Below, in pieces: positions 26,335 through 36,923 of a stretch of DNA of 64,000 bases. The notes under the pieces were generated by a model, which was not told the DNA's origin, did no database searches, and saw nothing but the letters and a program-made list of their open reading frames with translations. The position numbers and the translations under genes are program-made. Numbering within the stretch: position 1 is the stretch's first letter; every line of letters begins with the position of its first letter. The DNA is from Viridibacillus soli (GTDB lineage: Bacteria; Bacillota; Bacilli; Bacillales_A; Planococcaceae): assembly GCF_016612995.1 (NCBI RefSeq), contig NZ_JAEOAH010000005.1:1-64000 (forward strand), written 5' to 3'.

Positions 26335-27231
26335 TTGAATAGCAGAAAATTAGGTAATAGCGAATTAACCATTTCAGAAATCGGCCTTGGTTGCATGTCT
26401 CTACCAACTGACGAAAAGACAGCAAAATGGATAGTCGATGCAGCCGTAGATCATGGCATTACCTATTTCGATACCGCGGACTTATATGATAGAGGTGTCA
26501 ATGAAAAACTTGTAGGCAAAGCATTGAGCAGCAAACGACAAGATATAATTTTAGCAACAAAGGTTGGTAATGTTTGGAACAAAGACGGAGAAGGTTGGCA
26601 CTGGGACCCTTCGAAGAAAAATATCGAGTTTCAAGTAAAGGAAAGCTTACGTCGCTTACAAACGGATTATATTGACTTATATCAACTACACGGCGGAACA
26701 ATTGAAGACCCTTGGGATGATATTACCGATGCATTTGATAGCTTAAAAAAAGAAGGCGTCATTCGGGCATACGGCATTTCATCAATCAGACCTAATGTTA
26801 TAAAAGAATTTTTACCAAAAAGTGCTGCTACATCTGTCATGATGCAATATAGTTTACTAGATCGTAGACCAGAAGAATGGTTTGACGTGCTAGAAGAAAA
26901 CAGCGTATCCATTGTGACTCGTGGTTCTTTAGCAAAAGGACTTTTAACAAATGATTGGCAAAAACGAATAGCAAAAACTAACAGCTACCAAACATATAGC
27001 CAAGATGAGCTACAATCTACATTAGAAAAAATAGCAGGCAACGCAACAGATGTTCACGCAGCGGCGATTGCTTATGTATTGCAATCACCTGTTGTGGCAT
27101 CTGCAGTAGTTGGCGCAAGCTCTAAAGAACAGTTAGAAGCAACAATTATTGCGTATAATAAAGCGCTATCGTTAGATGTAAAAGAGCTTGGAGAATTAAC
27201 AAAAAAAGATGTGTATAATGCTCATAGATGA
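26335..27231 (+). CDS. yqkF: Aldo/keto reductase (YqkF-like)
   Basis: A 298-residue NADPH-dependent aldo/keto reductase with a TIM-barrel fold. Catalytic residues are visible: D47 and Y51 (FDTADLYDRG), K76 (LATKVGN) and H119 (YQLHGG). The motif YGISSIRPNVIKEF and the DRRPEEWF stretch match YqkF of B. subtilis closely. The start is taken as TTG at 26335, ten bases after GAGG; a GTG three codons upstream overlaps that site. The physiological substrate is unknown. A terminator follows. Confidence 0.88.
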   Translation: MNSRKLGNSELTISEIGLGCMSLPTDEKTAKWIVDAAVDHGITYFDTADLYDRGVNEKLVGKALSSKRQDIILATKVGNVWNKDGEGWHWDPSKKNIEFQVKESLRRLQTDYIDLYQLHGGTIEDPWDDITDAFDSLKKEGVIRAYGISSIRPNVIKEFLPKSAATSVMMQYSLLDRRPEEWFDVLEENSVSIVTRGSLAKGLLTNDWQKRIAKTNSYQTYSQDELQSTLEKIAGNATDVHAAAIAYVLQSPVVASAVVGASSKEQLEATIIAYNKALSLDVKELGELTKKDVYNAHR

Positions 27232-27240
27232 GTGTTGTAG

Positions 27241-27268
27241 AAGGATCCGATATTTCGGGTCCTTTTTT
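27241..27268 (+). terminator. Terminator of the yqkF-like gene
   Basis: AAGGATCCGA/TTCGGGTCCTT stem followed by U6, just downstream of the stop. Confidence 0.75.
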
Positions 27269-27409
27269 GTAAATAAGTAGATGGACTGTCTTTTGTTTAT
27301 TTTTAGCTCGTGAACTGTTTACCAAGAATTACTTTATAGAATCAATTTCATAAATCGTATTTTTTTAGAGCACAGACTACTCCCATAGTGCAAAATTTAT
27401 TTTTAAAAA

Positions 27410-27685
27410 TTAAGCTACGTTTGGTTGTTCACGTAAAACTTTGTTGATACGATGGACTGCTAATTTGCTCGCGTTGTAAATCAGTGTAATCAATTGGAAA
27501 TGACACTTTTCTTTTTTCCCAGATCGATGGCGGACATTGTTCAGTTGAAAATAGCCTTTTAAATAAGCGTTGACTCGTTCAACTGCACTGCGCTCTTTGT
27601 AGAGTTTTATCCATTTTTCTGAACCACGCGCTGGATTGGTATATTTCCGCAAATCGGTCTCACATTTAATTTTAAGGCTGTTTTC
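27410..27685 (-). pseudogene. DDE transposase C-terminal remnant (IS1182/IS5-like)
   Basis: The minus strand keeps about 90 codons of the C-terminal end of a DDE transposase: RGSEKWIKLYKERSAVERVN, then AYLKGYFQLNNVRHRSGKK and ITLIYNASKLAVHRIN. The ERSAVERVN segment holds the catalytic Glu region of this group. The frame is closed upstream by TGA, and the two catalytic aspartates are missing. No inverted repeats were identified. It is an old, dead fragment between yqkF and yqkE. Confidence 0.7.
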
Positions 27686-27922
27686 TCAAAGATTGTTGCT
27701 CAACCAAGATAGGACTCAAAATGAAAAAAGAGTTGATCTACAAATTGAAGTGTTTCCTTTTTTGGCTCTAAACCCTAAGTGTTAATAGACAAAATTTTCC
27801 ATCTTTATTTATGCAACACTAGTGGTCTAGAGATTTAAAATAATTTTTGCAAATTAAAAGCCAGCTACTCCAATAGGGAGAAAGCTGACTTTTTAATTTG
27901 ACATCTTCACTTGTTAAAACCC
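27686..27922. other. Non-coding gap with an imperfect hairpin
   Basis: Part of a kilobase region without an intact gene. A hairpin at about 27859-27892 (AGCCAGCT paired imperfectly with AGCTGACT, then TTTTT) could end transcription from either side. The minus strand around 27715-27790 has a short open stretch (EPKKETLQFVDQLFFHFESY) that may be another transposon scrap; I could not identify it. Confidence 0.35.
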
Positions 27923-28180
27923 TTAAACGTTTCTTAGCAACTTATTGTATGATAAAAGAAATGTACCTATAGATAAAATTAAGAGAATAACACCTATAAT
28001 TATAGGGATATATACAAAAGTATTTATTAGACTACCAGAAGTTGTCCATGATGTAGAATTATAATGTCTTTAATATATACTTGCGAGTTTTTCCCCATTT
28101 AGTCCCACAAATACAAATATTATCCCAGCTAGAAAAGAAATACCTGGAGTTTTAAAAAGCTTAATTTTTGAGTTTTTCAT
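27923..28180 (-). pseudogene. Small two-helix membrane protein with one nonsense codon
   Basis: An 86-codon minus-strand frame starts ATG at 28180 (MKNSKIKLFKTPGISFLAG) and ends TAA at 27923. It carries one internal TAA at 28070-28072 between EKLASIY and RHYNSTSW. Both halves contain a clean membrane helix and the frame is otherwise undisturbed, so the lesion is recent or is read through. Because it falls below the length cut-off in both halves, it would be missed by automatic annotation. Family unknown. Confidence 0.5.
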
Positions 28181-28242
28181 TAGAATTACCACCTTTGATC
28201 TGTTACATAAGTATTTGTTAAACAAACCATTCAAGTTCTCTA

Positions 28243-28506
28243 TTAACCATTAAATTTAGAGCCTTTATCGCCATATTCATTTAGTAATTCTTCAAACGAT
28301 TTGTTTTTCTCGCGTTGTTTACGTTCAAATACTAACTTGGCTTCACGTTCCTCCTGTGCAGCCTGTTCTTTTACGACAAGTTCTTTTTTAGCAAGTTTTA
28401 ATTTTTCTAACACATCACCATTAAGTTGGTCTTTTAATGTTAGAGCCTCGTCTTTTGATGGTTGTTGTGATGGTTGTTGTCTTTTTTGTTTTTTCTTTTT
28501 AGCCAT
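28243..28506 (-). CDS. yqkE: DUF3886-type small basic/coiled-coil protein (YqkE)
   Basis: An 87-residue protein, rich in Lys, Gln and Glu, that begins MAKKKKQKRQQPSQQPSKD. It then forms a helix or coiled coil from about residue 25 to the SFEELLNEYGDKGSKF ending. This layout and the location near yqkD and yqkF match B. subtilis YqkE. Function is unknown; the charged composition suggests nucleic-acid or ribosome association, which is speculation. It lies 14 bases after the thiolase gene and is probably co-transcribed. Confidence 0.75.
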   Translation of the reverse strand: MAKKKKQKRQQPSQQPSKDEALTLKDQLNGDVLEKLKLAKKELVVKEQAAQEEREAKLVFERKQREKNKSFEELLNEYGDKGSKFNG

Positions 28507-28520
28507 GTCGGTTCTCCTTC

Positions 28521-29705
28521 TTACGTTCTTTTTACAATCGTTGCAACACCTTGTCCCCCGCCAATGCAGAGTGTAGCAAGACCTATTTTTGCATCTTGCT
28601 TCTCCATTTCGTGGAGTAGAGTCACTAATATTCTAGCACCACTTGCACCAATTGGGTGACCTAAAGCAATTGCACCACCATTCACATTTAACTTTTCATG
28701 GTCAAAATGCAATTCTCGGTCAACCGCAATCGATTGTGCTGCGAATGCCTCATTTGCTTCAATTAAATCGATTTGCCCTATTTCCAACTGTCCTTTTGTT
28801 AATGCTTTTTGTACAGCCTTCACCGGAGCACTGCCCATTACTGCAGGATCCACGCCAACACTTGCATTTGATACAACTGTTGCTAGTGGCTTAATGCCTA
28901 ATTCATCAGCCTTCGCCTTTGACATAACAAGAAGTGCTGCTGCACCATCATTAATACCAGATGCATTTCCGGCTGTCACAGAGCCTTCTTTTTTAAACGC
29001 TGGCCTTAACTTGCCCAACTTTTCGGCTGTCGTACCTGGCTTTACATATTCATCTGTGTCAAAAATGATAGGTTCTCCCCTGCGTTGTGGAATTTCCACT
29101 GGCACAATTTCTTCTTCGAATTTACCAGCTGCTATCGCTGCTGTTGCCCTTTCTTGAGAACGTGCAGAGAAACCATCTTGCTCATCACGAGAAACTGTAT
29201 ACTGATCACATAAATTTTCCGCTGTTACGCCCATATGATAATCGTTAAACGCACACCATAGGCCATCTGTAATCATACTATCAATTACTTTTTGATCGCC
29301 CATACGGAAGCCTTCACGCGCATTTTTCAGTAAATAGGGTGCTTGGCTCATATTCTCCATACCCCCAGCAATAATAATATCTGCATCCCCTGCAAGAATT
29401 GCTTGCGTTGCTAAGTGGACAGCCTTAAGACCCGATCCACATACTTTATTTATCGTTAAAGCAGATACTTCTTGTGGTAGCCCTGCGAAAATCGCAGCTT
29501 GACGTGCTGGATTCTGACCTATCCCGGCTTGTAAAACATTGCCCATAATCACTTCATCTACTTGATCAAAAGGTACCCCAACCTTTGATAAAGCTTCTTT
29601 TATAACGATCGCACCAAGCTTTGTTGCTGGAACATCCTTTAACGATCCTTGGAAATTTCCAATTGCTGTACGAACAGCGCTCACAATTACAACTTCTATT
29701 GTCAT
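28521..29705 (-). CDS. Acetyl-CoA C-acetyltransferase (thiolase)
   Basis: A 394-residue biosynthetic-type thiolase that condenses two acetyl-CoA to acetoacetyl-CoA or runs the reverse cleavage. The nucleophile is Cys89 in [14 protein letters not shown]. The C-terminal motifs [17 protein letters not shown] (catalytic His) and CIGGGQG (second Cys) are intact. It is divergent from an HMG-CoA lyase gene, so the pair could degrade HMG-CoA or acetoacetate-type intermediates from leucine. It is not at the B. subtilis mmgA or yhfS locus. Confidence 0.92.
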   Translation of the reverse strand: MTIEVVIVSAVRTAIGNFQGSLKDVPATKLGAIVIKEALSKVGVPFDQVDEVIMGNVLQAGIGQNPARQAAIFAGLPQEVSALTINKVCGSGLKAVHLATQAILAGDADIIIAGGMENMSQAPYLLKNAREGFRMGDQKVIDSMITDGLWCAFNDYHMGVTAENLCDQYTVSRDEQDGFSARSQERATAAIAAGKFEEEIVPVEIPQRRGEPIIFDTDEYVKPGTTAEKLGKLRPAFKKEGSVTAGNASGINDGAAALLVMSKAKADELGIKPLATVVSNASVGVDPAVMGSAPVKAVQKALTKGQLEIGQIDLIEANEAFAAQSIAVDRELHFDHEKLNVNGGAIALGHPIGASGARILVTLLHEMEKQDAKIGLATLCIGGGQGVATIVKRT

Positions 29706-29788
29706 AATAAATTCCCCCTTATGCCGTATAAAAAAATTTGCTAATATGTATCCCCCTTCCTTACAATGAACTTATAGGAGGGGATGTT

Positions 29789-30688
29789 ATGTTTAGTTTA
29801 CCAAATAATGCGACAATTATCGAGGTAGGCCCAAGAGATGGCTTACAAAATGAAAAAAATGCTATTGCTACCGATGTGAAGCTAAATTTCATAAAAGCTT
29901 TACAAGATGCCGGTATTTCAGAAATGGAATTAACTTCATTTGTTTCGCCAAAGTGGGTACCACAAATGGCCGATGCCGAGATGATAGTGAAAAGTACTAC
30001 TAAAGTGGGTAGACAGTTTGTCTTAGCACCAAATGCTACAGGGGTGGAGCGTGCGATGGAAGCTAGTGCAGAGGCAATTGCTGTTTTTGTTGGTGTCAGT
30101 AATTCATTTAATAAAAAAAATATCAATAAAAATACGGCTGAAGCAATGGCTAGATTAGCACCCGTTGTGGCAAAGCTGAAGGATGAAGGTAAATTTGTAC
30201 GCGCCTGTATTTCAACTGCCTTTTACTGTCCCTATGAAGGTAAAATGGAAATTGAAGATACAGTTGCATTATGTAAAATATTTGCAAGTTGGGGCGTTGA
30301 CGAGTTAAGTGTTGCAGACACAATCGGTATGGCAAACCCAGTAGAAAGCTACACATTATTCAAACGGTTAAAAAAAGAGTTTCCCGAGTTACTTTTAACA
30401 GCTCATTTTCACGATACACGCAAAATGGCTCTAGCAAATATTTTTGCTGCATTACAAGCTGGTATTGATCGCTTTGATACGTCAACAGGCGGCCTTGGTG
30501 GTTGTCCTTTTGCTAAAGGAGCTACAGGAAATGTTGCAACAGAAGATGTTGTACATATGCTAGAGAGTATAGGAATTCATACCGGTGTTGATATCGATAA
30601 AATTTGCCAAGCGGCAGCAATTGTCGAGCCATTTTTGTCGAAATCAATCGACAGTGGTCAGTACCGACTTTTTACGCAAAAGCAAAAG
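29789..30688 (+). CDS. Hydroxymethylglutaryl-CoA lyase
   Basis: A 300-residue HMGL-like TIM-barrel lyase that splits 3-hydroxy-3-methylglutaryl-CoA into acetyl-CoA and acetoacetate, the last step of leucine catabolism. The active-site EVGPRDGLQNEK is at the N-terminus. The metal-binding HFHDTRKMAL is near residue 208, and the family signature GGLGGCPFAKGATGN holds the catalytic cysteine. The ATG follows AGGAGGGG. It resembles MvaB/YngG. The other leucine catabolism genes are not nearby. A yqkD-like gene follows in the same direction. Confidence 0.93.
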
Positions 30689-30704
30689 TAGAGGAGTGAT
30701 GGTC

Positions 30705-31643
30705 ATGAAAAAACGCTTGCTTTGGATTATCGGGCTTGTTTCAGGTACTTTTGGTGCCATTACAGCTATTCTCGGCTATTTGTTTTCCAGTCGAATCATG
30801 TATATGAAGAACAAAGATGCTGCTTTCATTTTACAGCGAGAAAAGGAAGCAAAGCGTTTCGACGAAGTTTGGTTTGAGCATGTAAACAAGGAAGAAATGT
30901 GGGTAGACTCCCCTAACGGCTACCCTATTAAGGCTATTTATTTCCAACCTTTGCAAACAAAAAACACCATCATTCTTTGCCATGGTGTCACAGAAAATAA
31001 GATTAATTCCATGAAATATGTACGTCTTTTTGAGCGTTTAGGCTTTAACTCCGTCGTCTATGATCATCGCCGGCATGGTGACTCTGGTGGCAAAACAACA
31101 AGCTATGGTCATTATGAAAAATATGATTTACAAGCAGTTATGAAATCGTTGAAAGAAAAGCTTGGTGAAGGCGGCATAATCGGTGTACAAGGAGAATCAA
31201 TGGGCGCTGCTACGACATTATTATATGCTGGAACTCTAGAAGATGAAGCTGATTTCTACATTTCCGATTGCGCCTTCTCTGATTTTTCCGAACAACTATA
31301 TCACTTAATGATGAAGCAAACACCGCTGCGTACTAGTTTAGCAATTAAACTAGCCGATATCTTTTTAAGAATGCGAGATGGCTACTCAGTAAAGAGCATC
31401 TCACCTAAAGAGGCTGTAACGAGAATCGAAAAACCGGTACTCTTTATTCATAGTATCCCAGATGACTTCATATTGCCTGAGATGACAATTGAAATGTATA
31501 GCTTAAAACCTGGCCCCAAAAAACTAAAACTTTTTGAGGAAGGCCCTCATGCACAATCCTACAATATGAATTCAGATGCATATGAACGTTTAGTAGCTGA
31601 GTTTTTAGAGGAATTTGTATTCGTAGAAAAGACAAAAAAATAG
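30705..31643 (+). CDS. yqkD: Membrane-anchored alpha/beta hydrolase (YqkD-like)
   Basis: A 312-residue hydrolase with an N-terminal signal anchor (about 6-28) and an alpha/beta-hydrolase fold. The oxyanion loop is ILCHGVTENK, the nucleophile is Ser165 in VQGESMGAAT, and likely acid and base residues lie in HSIPDDFI and EGPHAQSY. The ATG at 30705 follows GAGGAG. It starts 13 bases after the HMG-CoA lyase gene. YqkD lies between yqkE and yqkC in B. subtilis. Substrate unknown. Confidence 0.85.
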   Translation: MKKRLLWIIGLVSGTFGAITAILGYLFSSRIMYMKNKDAAFILQREKEAKRFDEVWFEHVNKEEMWVDSPNGYPIKAIYFQPLQTKNTIILCHGVTENKINSMKYVRLFERLGFNSVVYDHRRHGDSGGKTTSYGHYEKYDLQAVMKSLKEKLGEGGIIGVQGESMGAATTLLYAGTLEDEADFYISDCAFSDFSEQLYHLMMKQTPLRTSLAIKLADIFLRMRDGYSVKSISPKEAVTRIEKPVLFIHSIPDDFILPEMTIEMYSLKPGPKKLKLFEEGPHAQSYNMNSDAYERLVAEFLEEFVFVEKTKK

Positions 31644-31667
31644 CACTCAGCTGAGTGCTATTTTTTA
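31635..31667. terminator. Bidirectional terminator yqkD / yneF
   Basis: A perfect stem ATAGCACTCAG/CTGAGTGCTAT with A7 before and T6 after, between convergent genes. Confidence 0.9.
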
Positions 31668-31886
31668 TTTACTGCTTAATTTATTCATTGAGTTCATCAT
31701 TTGTTTGATTTGTTTTTCTGACGGTTTACGTCCCATTTGAGACATCATTACACGTAGCATTTGTTCGTTAATAGGTGGGTTTTCTTTTAAGTATTTCATC
31801 ATATATTGACGGGCAACAAAGAAACCGATAGCTATTCCTGCTATTAATGCCACGATAACAAGTATAATCCACAACGTAGTATTCAC
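31665..31886 (-). CDS. yneF: UPF0154 membrane protein YneF
   Basis: A 73-residue single-pass membrane protein starting at GTG 31886, seven bases after GGAGG. It has one helix (about 4-24, [20 protein letters not shown]) and a cytoplasmic tail with [20 protein letters not shown], which is the UPF0154 signature. Function is unknown. Downstream of sirA and tkt, as in B. subtilis; ccdA is not present here. Confidence 0.9.
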   Translation of the reverse strand: MNTTLWIILVIVALIAGIAIGFFVARQYMMKYLKENPPINEQMLRVMMSQMGRKPSEKQIKQMMNSMNKLSSK

Positions 31887-31979
31887 TGGTTTTCCTCCTC
31901 CAAGTTTCGTATGCGAGAAAAATCTCTCCAACAAGGATTATACAATAAAAACCCACTACATACTACTGTTTGACAAGAT

Positions 31980-32420
31980 TTATCGTCTTTCATGAGAATG
32001 AAATTTTAGCGGTTTTAACCAGCCGCATTCCATTTCATCTTTATTAAAACCGATAAAACGATCGCTTAATTTTGATAATGTTGCAAATAAATCTAGCTCA
32101 AGCATGCGCGATCCAACACAGACAACAGCTATGTAGTAAGGAAAAATATCAACTTGGATTTCCCCTTTAAATTCATTCATCAAAAAGATTTGATGATCCT
32201 TTGTTTGAATGCCTGAAAAGTTATTACCTAATTGCTGTTGAATAATTTGTTCAATTTCTAAAATATCCAAGGGCTCGCATAAATAAGAGAGCTCTTGCGC
32301 TGGATGTATTGCTTGCTCATAAGTTTGTGAGGATTGAATAAAATCAAATAGTAAACGTTCTCTACCATAAACAAATGCTTGATGTTTCTTTTTCACATGA
32401 AAGATTGAGTATACTCGCAC
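31980..32420 (-). CDS. sirA: Sporulation inhibitor of replication SirA
   Basis: A 146-residue protein matching SirA (YneE). At sporulation onset SirA binds DnaA domain I and blocks new rounds of replication. The family-like features are the N-terminal YSIFHVKKKHQAFVYGRERL, a weakly conserved helical middle, and the C-terminal GWLKPLKF. Location between tkt and yneF agrees with B. subtilis. I take GTG at 32420 as start because GAGGA precedes it by nine bases. The protein is divergent overall, as is usual for SirA. Confidence 0.8.
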   Translation of the reverse strand: MRVYSIFHVKKKHQAFVYGRERLLFDFIQSSQTYEQAIHPAQELSYLCEPLDILEIEQIIQQQLGNNFSGIQTKDHQIFLMNEFKGEIQVDIFPYYIAVVCVGSRMLELDLFATLSKLSDRFIGFNKDEMECGWLKPLKFHSHERR

Positions 32421-32513
32421 GATTACCACTCCTCTCTTGAAAATAGTATATCAAACATTGTAAGAAGATTTTGTCAATTGACGGCCGATTTATAGCACTT
32501 TATTTGTCAAAAA

Positions 32514-32547
32514 AGAAAAAGTAGAGGAAAAAACCCTCTACTTTTCA
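32514..32547 (-). terminator. Terminator of tkt
   Basis: AAAGTAGAGG/CCTCTACTTT stem with a loop of U and a following U-rich tail on the minus strand. Confidence 0.8.
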
Positions 32548-32564
32548 AATTTACAACTATTTTA

Positions 32565-34565
32565 TTAAGCGAATAAAGCTTTAACTTTCGCAACTACATT
32601 TTCTACAGTGAAGCCATATTCTTTCATTACAATTTCACCTGGAGCACTTGCACCGAATTGATCAATTGCTAAAACATCACCTTCGAAGCCAGTGTATTTA
32701 TGCCAGCCGAATGATGCACCCATTTCGATTGCTAAACGTTTTGTAATTGTTTTTGGTAATACAGCTTCTTTATATGCTGCATCTTGGGCATCAAAGCGAT
32801 CAAATGACGGCATTGAAACGACTGATACTTCGATACCTTCTGCTGCTAATAGTTTTTGTGCTTCAACAGCAAGGCTCACTTCTGAACCTGTTGCTAAAAC
32901 TAATGCGTCAGCTACTTCTTTGTTTGCTTTAGAAACAACATAAGCACCTTTTGCAACACCATCAGCTGCAAGTGATGCTGAATGGTCTAATACAGGTAAG
33001 TTTTGACGAGAAAGTACTAGAACTGTTGGTTTATTTTTAGATGATACGGCTACTTTCCAAGCTTCTGCAGATTCGTTAGCATCAGCAGGACGGATTATAG
33101 AAAGATTTGGCATAGCGCGCAATGCAGCTAAATGTTCGATTGGTTCATGGGTTGGACCATCTTCACCAACAGCAATACTATCGTGTGTAAATACATATGT
33201 TACAGGTAGTCCCATTAGTGCTGATAAACGAATTGCTGGGCGTACATAGTCACTAAAGACAAAGAATGTAGCACCGAAGACATTTACACCACCGTGAAGT
33301 GCCATACCATTTAGAGCTGCGCCCATCGCAAATTCACGAACACCGAACCAAATGTTGCGGCCTTCAGGAGTTGTTGCGGAGAAATCGCCAGCACCTTTAA
33401 TTGTTGTTTTATTTGAACCTGCTAAGTCAGCACTTCCTCCGAAGAATGAAGGTGTTTTTTTAGCAAGAGCGTTGATCACTTCACCAGAAGATGAGCGTGT
33501 AGCAACTGATTTGCCTGCTTCATAAACAGGTACTTCTGATGCGAAGTCTGCAGGAAGTTCTCCGTTCATAGCATTGACAAATTGTTCAGCAAGCTCTGGG
33601 AATGCTTTTTTATAAGCATCGAATTGTTCATTCCAAGTAGCTTCAGCAAGAGTTCCTTGTATGTCTGCCGCTTGTTTAAATGTCGCATAAACATCTTCAG
33701 GTACGAAGAAAGGTTCATGTGACCAACCGTAGCTTTCTTTTGTTAATTTTACTTCATCAGTACCTAGTGGAGCACCGTGAGAGTCAGCTTTACCTGATTT
33801 GTTTGGTGAACCGTAGCCAATTACTGTTTTTACTTCAATAATAGTAGGTTGTCCTTTATGTGCTTTTGCTTGTTCTATGGCAGCGTTAATCGCTACAATA
33901 TCATTGCCGTCAGCTACATGAATGTAGTTCCAATTATATGAGTCAAAACGTTTTTGAATGTTTTCAGAGAATGATTTATTCAAATCGCCGTCTAAAGAAA
34001 TGTCATTGCTATCATAAAGTACGATCAGTTTTTCAAGTTGTAAGTGACCTGCTAAAGAAATTGCCTCTGCAGCGACACCTTCCATCAAATCTCCATCTCC
34101 GCAAAGTCCGAAAGTATAATGATCCACTACTTCGTGCTCTGGTTTGTTATAAACGCCAGCTAAATGTTTTTCTGCCATTGCCATACCGACAGCCATTGAG
34201 ATACCTTGACCTAATGGACCAGTTGTCGCTTCAACGCCAGCTGTATGACCGTATTCTGGATGACCTGGTGTTTTCGAATCCCATTGGCGGAAATTTTTGA
34301 TTTCCTCCATCGGTAAGCCGTATCCACCTAAGTGTAATAAGCTATATAACAACATAGAACCGTGACCTGCTGATAGAATAAAACGATCGCGGTTATACCA
34401 GTTAGGATTTGAAGGGTTGTGACGAAGTTGTTTTGTCCAAAGTGTGTAAGCCATTGGTGCTGCACCCATTGGTAAGCCTGGATGGCCTGAGTTAGCTTTT
34501 TCAATTGCATCAATAGATAAAGTTCGAATTGTGTTAATTGCAAGCTGATCTGCTTGTTGAGTCAT
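32565..34565 (-). CDS. tkt: Transketolase
   Basis: A 666-residue thiamine-diphosphate enzyme of the pentose phosphate pathway that moves two-carbon ketol units between sugar phosphates. The N-terminal PP domain has [26 protein letters not shown] and the TPP motif [19 protein letters not shown]. The Pyr domain has [16 protein letters not shown] and [16 protein letters not shown]. Length is normal. It lies in the lexA-yneAB-ynzC-tkt-sirA-yneF order known from B. subtilis. Confidence 0.97.
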   Translation of the reverse strand: MTQQADQLAINTIRTLSIDAIEKANSGHPGLPMGAAPMAYTLWTKQLRHNPSNPNWYNRDRFILSAGHGSMLLYSLLHLGGYGLPMEEIKNFRQWDSKTPGHPEYGHTAGVEATTGPLGQGISMAVGMAMAEKHLAGVYNKPEHEVVDHYTFGLCGDGDLMEGVAAEAISLAGHLQLEKLIVLYDSNDISLDGDLNKSFSENIQKRFDSYNWNYIHVADGNDIVAINAAIEQAKAHKGQPTIIEVKTVIGYGSPNKSGKADSHGAPLGTDEVKLTKESYGWSHEPFFVPEDVYATFKQAADIQGTLAEATWNEQFDAYKKAFPELAEQFVNAMNGELPADFASEVPVYEAGKSVATRSSSGEVINALAKKTPSFFGGSADLAGSNKTTIKGAGDFSATTPEGRNIWFGVREFAMGAALNGMALHGGVNVFGATFFVFSDYVRPAIRLSALMGLPVTYVFTHDSIAVGEDGPTHEPIEHLAALRAMPNLSIIRPADANESAEAWKVAVSSKNKPTVLVLSRQNLPVLDHSASLAADGVAKGAYVVSKANKEVADALVLATGSEVSLAVEAQKLLAAEGIEVSVVSMPSFDRFDAQDAAYKEAVLPKTITKRLAIEMGASFGWHKYTGFEGDVLAIDQFGASAPGEIVMKEYGFTVENVVAKVKALFA

Positions 34566-34655
34566 TTAGTTGACATCCTTTCTAAAGCTAAATATTGTAC
34601 TATTACAGTTTAGTCAAGATTCTTATATAAAACAATGGTTTCTACAAAATGTGTA

Positions 34656-34892
34656 TTAATTTAAACGATTATTCTTTTCTTGCTTTTGGCGTAATTTCTC
34701 AGGTGTTACTTCATTTCCCTCTGGATCGAAAACGCGGACATTTTCAATTGTTTCACGCATTGAAGATCGGAAAGTGTCTAAATACTCTTTTCGTAATACC
34801 GTTTGCTCTTTGGCTTCCTCAATAGTTAAACCTTGTGATTTTGATTTTTGCGAAAGTTCACTTATACGTTGTAATTTTTCTTTTGATAACAT
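34656..34892 (-). CDS. ynzC: DUF896 family protein YnzC
   Basis: A 78-residue helical-hairpin protein of the DUF896 family. The N-terminal ISELSQKSKSQGLTIEEAKEQ and RKEYLDTFR are characteristic, and a disordered Lys/Gln-rich tail follows. The ATG at 34892 follows AGGTGAGG. Cellular role unknown; it belongs to the SOS neighbourhood (yneA-yneB-ynzC) in B. subtilis, but here a terminator separates it from yneB. Confidence 0.9.
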   Translation of the reverse strand: MLSKEKLQRISELSQKSKSQGLTIEEAKEQTVLRKEYLDTFRSSMRETIENVRVFDPEGNEVTPEKLRQKQEKNNRLN

Positions 34893-34936
34893 AAATACCT
34901 CACCTTTCATACATACGTTAATACAAAGGTATGCAA

Positions 34937-35926
<990 letters not shown>

Positions 35927-35943
35927 ATGTTATCTCCCCTTTT

Positions 35944-35957
35944 CGAATGTTCGTTCG
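35944..35957. promoter_or_regulatory. LexA box 1
   Basis: CGAATGTTCGTTCG, two differences from the consensus CGAACRNRYGTTYG. It lies closest to yneA. Confidence 0.75.
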
Positions 35958-35971
35958 GAATGTATGTTCTT

Positions 35972-36001
35972 AATATAAGCCGAACATTTGTTTTTTGTCA
36001 A
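35972..36001 (-). promoter_or_regulatory. SigA promoter of yneA with LexA box 2 in the spacer
   Basis: On the minus strand TTGACA, an 18-base spacer, and TATATT. The LexA-like site CGAACATTTGTTTT (35981-35994) lies inside the spacer, so LexA should block polymerase directly. Confidence 0.75.
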
Positions 36002-36010
36002 CGCTTTTTT

Positions 36011-36050
36011 CGAACTTATGTTTGCATTACTTGTTCGCCAATGCTATACT
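36011..36050 (+). promoter_or_regulatory. SigA promoter of lexA with LexA box 3
   Basis: TTGCAT (36022-36027), a 17-base spacer, TATACT (36045-36050). The LexA box CGAACTTATGTTTG (36011-36024; one mismatch) overlaps the -35 element, giving autoregulation. Confidence 0.8.
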
Positions 36051-36092
36051 ATGAATAACATTTATATAGTATGAGATAAAGAGGTGATTGGA

Positions 36093-36713
36093 TTGAAAAA
36101 AGTATCGAAAAGACAAGAAGATATATTAGCATTCATCAAAGAGGAAGTTCGCACTAAAGGGTACCCGCCTTCCGTCCGCGAAATTGGTGAGGCAGTTGGC
36201 CTTGCTTCAAGTTCTACAGTCCACGGACATTTAGCTAGACTTGAAAGCAAAGGATTAATTCGCCGCGACCCAACAAAACCTCGCGCGATTGAGATTTTAG
36301 ATCAGCAAGATTCTACAATTGCTAAACAAGGCGTTGTACATGTGCCACTAGTCGGGAAAGTAACAGCTGGTCTTCCTATAACAGCATTTGAGAATATCGA
36401 AGAATACTTTCCAATTCCAGATTCTTATGGCACTTCGGAAGACCAAATTTTCATGCTTGAGATCATGGGTGAATCGATGATAGAAGCTGGCATTTTGGAC
36501 GGTGACTATGTAATCGTAAAACAACAGGCTACCGCAAGTAATGGCGAAATAGTTGTAGCTATGACTGAAGAAAATGAAGCGACTGTAAAACGTTTTTTCA
36601 AAGAAGAATCATACTTCCGCTTACAACCTGAAAACTCTTCAATGGAGCCAATAATAGTAGATCAAGTATCCATTTTAGGTAAAGTAGTCGGTTTATACCG
36701 CAATGTTCTATAA
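36093..36713 (+). CDS. lexA: SOS transcriptional repressor LexA
   Basis: A 206-residue LexA repressor. The winged-helix DNA-binding domain (1-65) has [25 protein letters not shown]. The autocleavage domain has the Ala92-Gly93 scissile bond ([11 protein letters not shown]), catalytic Ser128 ([10 protein letters not shown]) and Lys166 (EATVKRFF). RecA filaments trigger self-cleavage and derepression. The start is TTG, six bases after GAGGTG. LexA boxes upstream show autoregulation and coupling with yneAB; recA in this window also has a box. Confidence 0.97.
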   Translation: MKKVSKRQEDILAFIKEEVRTKGYPPSVREIGEAVGLASSSTVHGHLARLESKGLIRRDPTKPRAIEILDQQDSTIAKQGVVHVPLVGKVTAGLPITAFENIEEYFPIPDSYGTSEDQIFMLEIMGESMIEAGILDGDYVIVKQQATASNGEIVVAMTEENEATVKRFFKEESYFRLQPENSSMEPIIVDQVSILGKVVGLYRNVL

Positions 36714-36724
36714 CTAAAATATAG

Positions 36725-36768
36725 GATTGTAAGAATCACTGTAATATTTGATTCTTACAATCTTTTTT
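36725..36768 (+). terminator. Terminator of lexA
   Basis: A long stem GATTGTAAGAATCA/TGATTCTTACAATC followed by U6. Confidence 0.9.
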
Positions 36769-36923
36769 ATATTACTCAATAACTTATGAAAACACTTTGG
36801 AATATATATCTACTAATGTTACAAAGATGATATTTTTTATTAAATATGCACTATTTATGTCGTGACAATTCATTCATTCTGGAATATAGTTAAAAAGGTA
36901 CATAGTACGGGAAGAGGGATAAC

